From Larix sibirica (Eukaryota; Streptophyta; Pinopsida; Pinales; Pinaceae), in assembly GCA_004151065.3 (NCBI GenBank), contig NWUY0300030786.1:21004-35654 (forward strand): 14,651 bases of DNA, given 5' to 3'. Shown piece by piece: positions 1 to 9,300 of the stretch; the stretch's first letter is position 1; each line of letters opens with the position of its first letter. The notes below the pieces were generated by a model. That model saw nothing but the letters and a program-made list of their open reading frames with translations. It was not told the DNA's origin and did no database searches. A program made the translations under genes and the position numbers.

Positions 1-568
1 TTTCTTGTCTTCTCTTGCTCCTTCCGAAATGAAATGACCTTCTTCCTTTATACCGTGCACCGGCCGCACTTTCTGGAACGCGCCCCTTGCTTCGGCACAC
101 GCTAACCCCTTCCGCAGCTAGCGTGCGTCTGTCTTCGCGCGTCAACTGTTGGGTCCGCATCGGGGTCTTTGCCCACACCGCGAGTGGGTCAAACGCCCAA
201 CCTTCCGCACGTTCTTTGGTTTACTTGGGCGTCGGCTTGCCTTTGTCCGCACCCACTGAACTTGCCGCCCTTTGCCTTGCGTCCGCAGCCTTGCGCCCAG
301 CCCACGCTTCTTGCCCACATCCGCGTTCACTTGTCCACATGCTCAGCCCGCATGTGGGTTTTTGACCCAAGATATACTTGGCGTCGTTTCAGCCAAGGGG
401 TGTGCCAACCCCCAAGGCTCGTTTCCGCATCGCGCCACACTCCCGGATGCCATCCCGGTGGTGAGTGTGGGCGTTCGCCATCCGCAGCATCTTGCCCATG
501 TGGGCACTTGGTCCTGTGCGCGACCAAGTCCACTGTCCTGCGGGCATGCTAGAACGAGGGTCGTGACA
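1..568 (-). mobile_element. GC-rich probable LTR (U3 part), running off the left edge
   Basis: This block is far richer in G+C than the rest of the window and ends sharply near 568. Read on the minus strand it begins TGTCACGACCCTCG, a start common in plant Ty3/Gypsy-type LTRs. After about 500 bases it reaches a TATAAA motif (minus strand, around 47-52), as expected of U3 leading into a transcription start. The motif CCGCA recurs about eight times on the plus strand. The opposite LTR end, primer-binding site and coding region are not in the window, so the target-site duplication cannot be tested. Short open frames on both strands match nothing I recognise and are probably chance products of high GC. 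It could also be a solo LTR or another GC-rich repeat. Confidence 0.5.
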
Positions 569-577
569 CCTTTCCTA

Positions 578-1753
578 TCAAGGGCATGAATAAAGAAATG
601 TGTGATTTGATATTCTTGTTGAGCTCTTGCCCCAGAGTTTAGCAGCACCTAGATCTCCTCCTAAGATGATGATCTGAGAATCCACAAAAGACCGACTAAA
701 TAAAGCGTCCCAGAAGGGAACCCTTTCAGCATACGGCCCATAAACATTTAGAATCGTCAAATCCCTTCCCAATTCTTCAGAAAAAACTTCCAAACCCACT
801 CCGGAATCAGGACTCCAAAGGTTATTAGTTTTGATTACCCTAGAAACCCAACCAATAGCCAGTCCACCCGATCGACCTTTGACATCCACTGTTGCAAACG
901 ACCAGTCTTTGAACAAGCCTTCTATAGCTTTTGTGATGACCTCCCCATGCTCATGGAGATGGCAATGATCCGTCAAATGTCCATGAGCATGGCATCGACA
1001 ACATCGGTATGGAACGCTCTCATAATCAAGACTTTGCACATGAGAGTGTTGGCCTTGGATGGTCTCCAATTCTTCTTCCGCAAGACCTTCCTGAATGTCC
1101 ATATTAACTAGAATCCGGGCCACAATCATAATCCCTGTGGATTCAAATGACACATCGGCTTCCAAGAAAACTCCGAGCAAATTGCCAATGTCCCTAAAAA
1201 GGTTTTGGGTCCAGAAATCCTTAGGTAGACCCGGAAGCCTAACCCTTGCAGGCATCACATCTAACCTTTCCCGCTTTGCATCGAACAGGGGGGTCCATCT
1301 CTTCAAGACCAAAGGTGTTGAATCGATACTCCAATTGTGAAACAACACCCATTGAGCGTCCTCCTCTGAGTTGAGGAGAAAAGCGAACTACCCCCGGGCC
1401 AAAATCAAAACTGTTGGAGAGTACGCTATCTTCGGTGCCCAGTTTTCCGGCTCTCACTTCTTGAGGGATTTAACACCAAAAAGCTGACCCCTTGCTCGCC
1501 AATGATGGTCCTTTCGGAGAGCTCGACCACATTATGCATCTCAACATCTACACCGAGAACCAATTTGGCTGTTCCTCCTTTTGATTTTATGCACTTTGAT
1601 CTTTTCCGGTGTCCACTGCGTCTCCCCACTTTGATCTTTTGGCTTGAGATACATACCCATCGTTGCCACAAAATATGGGTTGTTCCAAAATATGAGGTCG
1701 AGATCTTCTTTTACTTTGAAGTAGTAAGTGAGCTTTCTTTTGGTCATGGCCAT
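578..1753 (-). pseudogene. Decayed plant LINE: ORF1 with zinc knuckle joined to an endonuclease remnant
   Basis: Minus-strand remnant of a plant L1-type non-LTR retrotransposon. The best frame is open from just inside a TAG at 1388-1390 to 578. It holds a DUF4283-like segment (about 1155-1387; 'PLVLKRWTPLFDAK', 'RVRLPGLPKDFW'), then a perfect CX2CX4HX4C zinc knuckle (962-1003). About ten residues later comes an endonuclease fragment (617-931; 'GRSGGLAIGW', 'LNVYGP', 'GGDL', 'LWGKSST'). Coding-like sequence continues upstream to an ATG at 1753, but needs two frame changes (near 1580 and near 1500). In-frame stops lie at 1454-1456 (TGA) and 1388-1390 (TAG). The N-terminal half of the endonuclease is missing, which fuses ORF1 directly to ORF2 sequence. 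'GGDL' is followed by GAAKLWG without the usual GD(F/L)N asparagine. No reverse transcriptase is present. The element cannot be active. The last ~11 codons before 578 look like flanking DNA. Confidence 0.85.
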
Positions 1754-2050
1754 CTAGGTTTCTACATCAAAATCTTGGTGAGCGACAAAGGCCAGTAAAC
1801 TACCCTATAAGTTCTCTTTGAGGAGGCAAAGAGCTGAATTTTTCCGATATTCTCAACAAAGCAAGATGGCTGCGATTTCTCAACCGATTTCCTCAAGGAG
1901 GAGACCATTGCTTGGAAAGCGATCGTATCGGCGTTAAGAAGGGGAGGAGGCCCCTGTTAAGTCTGGATCCAGGGCCAAATGGCCTAAGAAGAGCGATGAG
2001 GAAGTTCAAAACAGGCGGGTAGGGTTGTTCATTGGTTCGAAGGGTAAGCG
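1754..2050 (-). other. Probable 5' leader of the LINE
   Basis: This stretch has a more even base composition than the AT-rich DNA beyond about 2060 and lies directly upstream of the LINE reading frame on the minus strand. It is most simply the element's 5' untranslated region. A short plus-strand frame from the ATG at 1866 (begins MAAISQPISS, stop after 23 codons, then open again) has no recognisable relative. I could not place the element's 5' end or a target-site duplication. Confidence 0.4.
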
Positions 2051-2598
2051 ACCCTTTGGGATAAAAAAACCTCTGCTAAGTCACAAGTTTTTCTGGTATA
2101 TCCCGCTTACAGACTGTTGAATATACCTATAAAAAGTTGTTGTTCCCATGGTTAAAAAAAAAAAGCGATCTACATGAGTTACTATCACCACTGGGATATT
2201 ATCACTTATTTGGAAAGCTATGTGGCCTTGCAGCCAATATAACCAAAATTACTATTTTAACAACCAAAATATACAATATTTTAGTAACAAAAATATATAA
2301 TTTCAACGATAGCGAGATCAGCAAACTTCCAAAATAGCAATATGGCTGTCAGTTATAAAAAATCAACTGCACAATTAGTTTAGTCAAACATATCGAAATC
2401 ACTGTAGGTATGAAATTTAAGCATGAACAGTCTGTCGCTTTAGAAGCCAAACCAATAAGAATTAAATGACATTGAAAATTGAACACACTTTCCAATTTTC
2501 TTTTAACATAATTCAATACGTTTTGAAAAGGTCAAATTCTCTTTTAAAATGTCCAAATGTTTTTCTTTTTATATGAGATGAAAGATTGCAAATTTTAC
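2051..2598 (-). other. Start of MLO intron 14; AT-rich, no exon found
   Basis: The last visible MLO exon ends at 2599 with a donor GTAAAA on the minus strand (2593-2598). From there to the LINE leader the sequence is AT-rich. I searched the minus strand here, and through the retroelements to 1, for the next MLO exon, which usually begins with Met-Gly-Ser and leads into the cytoplasmic tail. I found none. ATGGGAACAAC on the minus strand near 2149 has the right first codons, but no AG acceptor precedes it and the following residues do not fit the family. Confidence 0.6.
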
Positions 2599-5500
2599 CT
2601 GTGTCACAAGTGCATAAAGTGGAAGCGTGACATAGCTACATATAACCTGCACAACCACCCTGGACATAAACACAAACAATACAGTGTAGTCGTTCAATTC
2701 AAAACTTATTATCGTCAACAATCTCATTGCCTAAGAATCGGAAGTACTAAGCCAAAGCCATTGATAAAATTAACAAAAGAAGATAACAATCAGAAGAGTA
2801 ACTTGTTTGATTGGAATGTGCTTTTACATGATCCTCGACATACTTACCCAATGCTGATTCGTATTATGATCCCATAAAACCTCTCGTGGAAACAGGAATT
2901 TAAGCCAAACTGCCACTGCAACCATAGTGTTCTTGTTGTTAGGAGTGTAAATCCAATGTTTCTACATACTATAATTTATTTTACTTACGAACATATGGCT
3001 TACCCATGTCCATAAGAAGAAAGCAAGCTGGAAAGCATTCTGCACTAACCATCAAGCCATTGTTATAGTCAATGCCATATATATAACATATATAACATGC
3101 ACTAAACAAAATTAAGGAAGTAAAATTTTACAATTCAATTTTTTTAGATTACCTCGAACAAAGTGAAATGGATCAAGAATAAGATAAGTTCAGGGCGATC
3201 GAGCCAAAATAACTTATCGTTTAGCTGCACTACTGGAATTCCTTTAGTTACAACATTTCTCCTTTGAATTTCTAAGGCCATCTCTAATATTATAAGTTGC
3301 AACTTCATCCCAACTATCAAAACCATCTGCACAAACAAGTGGAGTGGCAATAAGCAAGCACAAGTCAATACTGGACAACTTTCCAAAATCATTAACTTAT
3401 ATAATCAATAATTCTATATCCTATTCAAGGACTTACAGCTAAGGGAACGAAGGAGAACCAAAGATATGAAAGCCAGTCTGCTCACACAGAAATACAACCA
3501 ATCAAAGACAGAACGTCAGATTAGTAGCAGCGGAAACCAAACTAAACTTGGGAGTAAGTCATACTAGAGTTGTGAAGACTTACTATGGACATTGATAAGC
3601 AAAAAGACCATGGCAAAAACCCACAGGGGAACACTGCAGAGCATGCAATAACTAATTTGTTAGGTGAAAAGAAGACTTACTATGGACATTGATAAGCAAA
3701 AAGACCATGGCAAAAACCCACAGGGGAACACTGCAGAACATGCAATAACTAATTTGTTATGTGAAAAGCAAGGGGAGGTTTTCCATGGAAATAAACCAAA
3801 AGGTCTGTGAAGGGTTACAGGAGTAAAATGCATTATTATTGCTAGAGACCTTACGAACCTGATTCCAATCACCTTACTGAAGTCATCATCCAATGACCTC
3901 TTTATATATTTATGAAAATCAAACTTGTTATTTCCAGAGAAATGAGCCTACACAATACCAGGAAAGAAAGAAAATTTGTATGACAAATCAGATAAATCAC
4001 ATGACTGAAATGGTTGTTTACATAACAAAAATGAAATGGAAACGGAAGGTATGAAGTTATGGAGACGCACAATGATGAAGCCATGGCGCAAGGTTAGGTA
4101 ATCAACTTTCGTTATTGACCAAAAGAATTGTCGAAAGAAGCATACCTGCAAATCTAAGTAGTGTTAAATGCTAAGCCACAAATGAATATTTCTGAGATTA
4201 CCTGCCAAAGGATTCAAGTAAGATATACCCCTAAAAATTTGGGAGTACGAATTACTTACCAACCATTTAAGAATGGGTGTTCTGCTCCATAAACTCATAT
4301 GACGCCTTACAAATGAAGTTTGATGGGTTAATCTAAACCTTTCAGGATCTGCATGAATCAAATGGAAAGCACGTAGCTGCTTGGACTTAGAAACAATTTT
4401 ATAGCAATCCTCAAAACCTCACCCAATCCCTAAGCTTGTTCATGTGCCCTTTTAATGTTTGAACTCAAAATCATTATCCGGGTGTCGCCGTTGAAATTTT
4501 CAGATATATAACCTGGTTTAAGTCGTCATTTTTCAGCCTAATAGACTGAGAGACGAAGCTATTGAATGAAAAGAACTCACCATGTGAAAACTGATAATCT
4601 ATTGTTTTTATCTCCTTTTCCCAAGCTTTCCAACGCCTCATCTAGGCAAGGAAGTGACTTGTAAATTCAGTTAAAGATGATTTGAATGCAACAAGATATC
4701 AAAGCAAATTCAAATCAAGAAAAAAATTAAACTGAATGAAATTGGAGATCATATTTTATCTTGGTCCCGTACTTGCACTTACTTTTCCTGTTGCTAGGGC
4801 GATTGTTAGGACACTATATAACACATGGAGAGTTGCCAACGTAAAGATGAAGTAGTGGAGCTGGTTCAAGCCAGTTAGGGAGACAAGAGGATACTTAACC
4901 TTGAATCAAGAGGGAAAGAAAAATGATCAAATAAAGTCCAACTATCATAAATATCTTGAATTATATCAAATGGTCTCACATCATCTAACTAACCTACAAC
5001 TGCATCGAGAAATTAGAATACACTTTGAACGCAATGAGTTTGGTGTTTACCTCTTTGGAACAATGATCGCTAGTACCATTAGCCGTTGATTCTTCCTTCT
5101 GACAGGGAAGCATACTAAAAGCTATTCCTTCGGGTACAGAAATCTTAGAAATGGGCTTCTGTCCAATTGTCAGTAGAAACGAGATGAAGCCCATAAGCAT
5201 CAGTTCTGCAATCCAAAAATGCCAGTTTCAGAGATGTATTATGTCAGCCCATGTGACGAGTCGATGAAATCTGATTCAGAAATTCTGAGAGACGCTGAAA
5301 GATAGACTTGCTACAGCCATGCGTTTATATGGAATTTTATTTCTAAACTGAGTTTAGAATTGTGGAATTAAGTTTACACAAGTGTAGATCATCCAGTGAA
5401 GGTTAAAAGTTTGCACTTCAAAAAATTTAATACCTTTAAACCTATGGTAAATCCATAATTAAAATAAATATACACTGATTTTATCACATTCTTTTACAAA

Positions 5501-7471
5501 TAACACCATGATTTGTAATTTCAGTTGAATATTTATGTACAGATGGAAATTATTATATCAAGAAGGATAGGTTCTGCTCCGAGTTAGCAGATTGAACTAC
5601 CTTGGGTGAAATTGAATTGGTAGCTTAACTTGTAAATTTGGAAATTGTGTAGAAAAACTTAGAGTTCTTTATTCAATAAAAATTCCATCAAGCTGGAAAT
5701 GGATCTATTTATAATTTGTGTACACCCATGTTTCTTGAATAAACGTAATATTGCTTATGATTATAGCATTCAACACTGATTCCAGACATAGTTGATGTTA
5801 ATTTTGGCTTCACTTGGCTTCGGATTATCGTTTACTGTAGCAGTATTTGATAAATGTAGATCTGTCATGAAATTTAGATCATCAAACATTGCCCAGATTT
5901 CCATTTACAAATATATGAAAGTATTTCTGTTATAAAATATATGAAACTATCTTGAATATCAATTCCATTTATACATATATGAAAGTAGTTCTGGTATAAA
6001 ATTTATGAATTACTGTGCATTTTTTTATTTAGAAATTTGAAGATCAGATAACATTAACAATGAGAATAGTAAATTTTATATGTGGACAGGTAGAATGTTT
6101 TTTGATAGAATTTCAGAATTTGTATATATTTATTTATGTGGACAGGTAGAATTGATTGGGATATATAATTTTGAAATTCAGGTTAGATTTGAGATTGTAA
6201 AACTTTTGTTTATTAAATATTTTTAGAATATTTTATTAAAGTGTTACTTACTAATTTCAGACTGAGTATAGAATTATGTTTATGATTCATATTAAGTTGT
6301 AAATTGTAGACTAACATAACCACTTAACTTGTGGTGTGAACAGGATAGGTCACAAGTTAAGTGTAAATAATTATCTGTTATTTGTTTTTTCTTTCTTTTA
6401 GTTAAATGCTTTGTTTGCCATGATTAACTGCTAGTTATCCATGCATCAGCTAAGAGTTATCTATGCATAAGCTACCTGTTATTTTTGATATTTTTTTTAT
6501 AATTTTTTTTAAATTTGGAAGGACTGTCATAGAATCAATCTGGACTGTACACTTGTCTCATTCTAATACATTAAATCAATATTGCTAATACAAACCAAAT
6601 TCTAAGATATAATACCCACCATCTAAAAATATAAATACAAATACAAATTAAACACATCAATATATATTTTCAAAAAAAGTGACTGAGTCAAAATTTGGTT
6701 AAAACTTAAGAAGAATACAGCGATGTCTTTACATTAGACCGCAGTTTGGAACTGAATTTAGAATGGTCAAATCAAGAGACAATACCTTTAAAACATTTCA
6801 AGTTTCGATATATATTCAACCTATCAGACCTACTGAATTTTTCTCAAAATTTTAAGAAAAAGGTTAAATGTTGTAATATTCAGATTTCTTTTAAGATTTG
6901 TTATGATTGAAATTTGAGTAGTTTCGATATATATTCAACCTACCAGACCTACTGAATTTTTCTTAAAATTCTAAGAAAAAGGTTAAACGTTCTAAGATTT
7001 AGTTTTTTTTAAAGATTTGTTAGGATTGAAATTTGAGTATATTATATTTTTGTTGAAAAAAAACATTTAAACAAACTTATTTCAAACATCCAAGCTTACC
7101 TGCTTTCAGTTTTTCAAGGGCGTCATATAGGGCCTTCTTATGTCGCCTGGAGAGCCACTGCAAATATAATCACAGAAAGATACTTTGTTACTGCAAATAC
7201 TCTGTTTTAATCTAACAGTGCATAGAGCGTGAAGCTAACAGTGCAGTATGGTGCTGAATAACAAATACAATTAAAACTAAAATTCGGTGCAAAATCAAAG
7301 TAAGATATCAAACTGAAGAGTATGTTGTCAAAATCTTACAGTTCCAACATGATGAATAGTCTGTTCAATAAGTAATGAGACTATTACAAAGAACGAACAA
7401 ACAACTACGACGGCCCAAGTAGGAGTTTGCTCTAACGAACGCTCATTATCACCGCTGCCTATTGCGGCCAT
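2599..7471 (-). CDS. MLO: MLO-family seven-transmembrane protein, 14 exons, C-terminal tail not in window
   Basis: MLO proteins are plant plasma-membrane proteins with seven spans; members act in powdery mildew susceptibility, pollen-tube and root responses, and calcium signalling. Exons, in order, all GT-AG: 7340-7471, 7100-7157, 5051-5205, 4783-4893, 4581-4641, 4260-4348, 4071-4145, 3859-3947, 3681-3730 (or its twin 3584-3633), 3437-3477, 3153-3326, 3004-3039, 2848-2915, 2599-2659. With one exon 9 they total 1,200 nt, 400 codons, in phase throughout. Landmarks: N-terminal [10 protein letters not shown] (12-21); TM1 about 19-36; [16 protein letters not shown] (50-65); TM2 65-79; [16 protein letters not shown] (TM3); [17 protein letters not shown] (173-189); [66 protein letters not shown] (TM7). 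The start ATG follows an in-frame TGA at 7487-7489. Family members usually run past 480 residues; here the calmodulin-binding tail is absent or lies left of the window. Residue 86 is Ser where the family normally has Cys; Cys98, Cys112 and Cys365 are kept. I do not assign a clade. Confidence 0.97.
3574..3767 (-). repeat. 97-bp tandem duplication carrying two copies of MLO exon 9
   Basis: Two adjacent 97-bp units (3574-3670 and 3671-3767) differ at only two positions that I can see (3641/3738 and 3663/3760). Each contains a CTGCAG acceptor, the same 50-nt exon (3584-3633 and 3681-3730, identical) and a GTAAGT donor. The exon encodes [16 protein letters not shown], the start of a late membrane span, and enters and leaves in different codon phases. 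Because 50 is not a multiple of three, including both copies would break the frame. The 47 nt between the upstream donor and the downstream acceptor is shorter than usual plant introns. Either copy alone restores the same protein. Confidence 0.93.
4893..4899 (-). other. Alternative acceptor choice at MLO exon 4
   Basis: On the minus strand the sequence CAAGGTTAAG gives two in-frame AG acceptors six bases apart. The nearer one starts exon 4 at 4893 (Tyr-Pro-Leu-Val); the other starts it at 4899 and adds Val-Lys. Both join exon 3 in phase 0. I used 4893 in the exon list. The choice changes only an extracellular loop by two residues. Confidence 0.5.
6311..6600. repeat. Dispersed hairpin-bearing repeat, copy 1
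   Basis: It begins with a perfect 13-bp inverted repeat, CACTTAACTTGTG (6321-6333) and CACAAGTTAAGTG (6351-6363). Shared segments follow, including TTTGCCA, TATCCATGCATCA, CTAAGAGTTATCTATGCAT and ACACTTGTCT. The same order of blocks recurs at 11186-11410, so this is a repeated element and not unique intron sequence. No coding capacity is visible. It resembles a small non-autonomous transposable element, but I could not find its ends or target-site duplications. Confidence 0.65.
6802..7039. repeat. 119-bp tandem duplication in MLO intron 2
   Basis: Two imperfect copies start with GTTTCGATATATATTCAACC at 6802 and 6921 and run through AGACCTACTGAATTTTTCT, AGAAAAAGGTTAAA and GATTGAAATTTGAGTA. 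They show scattered substitutions, so the duplication is older than the exon 9 duplication. It lies upstream of exon 3 in gene orientation and contains no exon. Confidence 0.9.
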
Positions 7472-7602
7472 ATCCTTCTCACACAATCAATAACCACTTC
7501 TGTCTAATAATCTTAAAACAAAATTCAGAATTTTGAAACAAATTCAATCATGATCATCTAGTTGAATACCATATAGAATACACAGTGAATGGATATACTG
7601 TT

Positions 7603-7650
7603 AAATCACTCCTTATATAAGGCTCCTATTAAGTTACTCCTTATATAAGG
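7603..7650 (-). promoter_or_regulatory. Probable MLO promoter with duplicated TATA palindrome
   Basis: The perfect palindrome CCTTATATAAGG occurs at 7611-7622 and again at 7639-7650, inside a 28-bp near-repeat (ACTCCTTATATAAGG core). The first copy lies about 140 bp upstream of the MLO ATG, a fitting distance for a TATA box plus a short 5' untranslated region on the minus strand. The inner CTTATATAAG also fits the C(A/T)8G form of CArG site bound by some MADS-domain factors. A third CTCCTTATATAAG lies at 8623-8635. Promoter function is inferred from position and sequence only. Confidence 0.5.
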
Positions 7651-7651
7651 T

Positions 7652-9300
7652 TGCTAGTTCAAAATTCAATGAATACTAATACAAAAACATTAGCTAAATA
7701 GCTTCTTCTAAGAATCTCACACTGCTCTCAGAAATGATTTGAATATAAATCTAAATAATCTGAACATTAAAATTTTAAACTATCAATTCTAATATTTCTA
7801 AACTGAAATTCAATTCAACTCAACTTAATACATGAAGTGACTCATACTGCCATTGTTACCTCACTTTAAAAAAAAATTCCAAATTAATTGTATAATGCTG
7901 TGCTATTCCACGCGTTTGAAATTCAATTCAAACTCAGGGGCTTCCACGTTGTTGCTCGCAATGACCAAATGTCAATCATCCGCTCGTTCTTAAGACGGCA
8001 ATTGAATGATGAAAACTCCCCAACTGTCCAGCCTCTCACTTGGAGGCAATTTTCATGGTGGCTTCGTTGTGAATAGAGATGCGATCACGCCCGCTGCCGT
8101 GTTATAAACTGTAAAGTTGTAAACATAAGTCCATCGGATCGGATTCGATCCTCGTTTGACCAAGTGATCAGATGTGAAGGGTGGGTCTTTAATTTCAATT
8201 TGAATGGGTGGGGACATCAAGTAAGGTTCTGCATAATTATTCGGAGGATTTGATTCTGAGACCTTTATTTTCTTTATTTTTTGGTTGATAATAGAAATTA
8301 AATGATATTGTTTTGGTTTATAATAGAAATTAAATGATATCGTGGATGGCTTTATTCTCTTTACATTGATATACAAGAAGTTTCTTAATACCTTGTTTAA
8401 AAGTATCAATTTTGATCTTATTTTAATTTCATTTTCTTGATTGATAATATTAATCAAACAAATAATATAATGTTATACATCAATTTTGATCTTATTTTAT
8501 TTTCATTTTTTAATTAATAATGTTGATCAATAATATAATATTGTAGATAACTTTATTCTCTTTATATTTTTAAACAAAAAATGCTTAGGATTAATTTTCC
8601 AAACATTTATTGCCTTCTTCTGCTCCTTATATAAGATTGACATCATTTGCACTCTTGTTTAATAGAATAATTATTGATTTATGGCTTGTGTATTGGATTA
8701 ACATCTATGTGTAAGTTGCATAAGCCTTAATCATTGGATATACAATGTGGAGGAAAGCTGGTTTCTTTCAATCAACCACCTTTTAACAAATTCAATAAGA
8801 TAAATGTTGTATTAGTAAGAAGAAGTGAAAATAGTTATATGATTTTTTTTCCTAAATTGTATTTTCCCTTAAATTTTTGAAATTCTCATTAATTGTTTGA
8901 TTTTATTTGATTGTAATATAAATAATAAACACTATTCACAAAATATTTATCACTATTGTATTTTTCATTATATTTAGAAAAATCAAAAGATATATTTGCA
9001 AGTGATACAACATTAATAAAGTTTCTATAACTATTTACTATCCAACATAACCCAAAATCAATGCATTTATTTTTTTCTTGATAACAAGGTATTTTCTCCC
9101 AACAACCAACAATGACCTTTAAGTCTTTGATGTGTTCTCTCCACTCTCCTCTACATTATAAATCATAACAAATAATTATTCTCACCAAATAAAATATGTA
9201 TACAATGAGACTATCACTTGGTTATTTTAGGGTTTTGGAGAGTAAGTCATATTAGATTAGAGTGCTTTTATTCTTTAGTGGTGGGTTTTGGATATTAAAG
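7652..9300. other. AT-rich intergenic DNA upstream of MLO
   Basis: No gene is recognisable on either strand. The stretch 7880-8130 is less AT-rich and has a 62-codon plus-strand frame (7888-8076) with no recognisable motif. The stretch 8250-8600 holds short duplications (separate entry). The remainder is low-complexity A/T-rich sequence without coding character. Confidence 0.6.
8283..8575. repeat. Cluster of short AT-rich tandem duplications
   Basis: A ~32-bp unit (ATAATAGAAATTAAATGATAT) occurs twice around 8288-8342. A 75-bp unit starting TCAATTTTGATCTTATTTTA occurs at 8405 and 8480. The phrase CTTTATTCTCTTTA appears near 8350 and 8552, which suggests that a larger block of about 200 bp has also been copied. 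The copies have diverged moderately. Confidence 0.8.

Larger units (their letters stand above)
5206..7099 (-). other. Large MLO intron 2, with several short tandem duplications
   Basis: This 1,894-nt intron separates exons 2 and 3; the other introns are about 90-230 nt. It is very AT-rich. It contains a ~64-bp pair (from 5901 and 5965, sharing ATATATGAAAGTA), a ~56-bp spaced repeat of ATGTGGACAGGTAGAAT (near 6079 and 6135), the hairpin repeat at 6311-6600 and the 119-bp tandem pair at 6802-7039. I see no coding segment in it. The excess length probably comes from insertions. Confidence 0.8.

Noticed and set aside
87-648. Several overlapping open frames of 60-130 codons on both strands in the GC-rich block
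   Set aside because: High GC makes stops rare. The frames overlap on both strands, match no family I recognise, and fall inside a probable LTR.
2100-2152. Possible MLO exon 15 starting ATGGGAACAAC on the minus strand
   Set aside because: There is no AG acceptor before the ATG, and the residues after Met-Gly do not resemble the MLO tail.
2557-2877. 106-codon plus-strand frame (MFFFLYEMKDCK...)
   Set aside because: It is antisense to MLO exons 13 and 14, whose minus-strand reading, splice sites and protein match are unambiguous.
3660-3893. 77-codon minus-strand frame reading through MLO exons 8 and 9
   Set aside because: It reads across an intron; exon 9 is in a different frame there. Spliced phases give the family sequence instead.
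8053-8457. 134-codon minus-strand frame (MINIINQENEIK...)
   Set aside because: It is low-complexity A/T-rich sequence over tandem repeats with no conserved motif.
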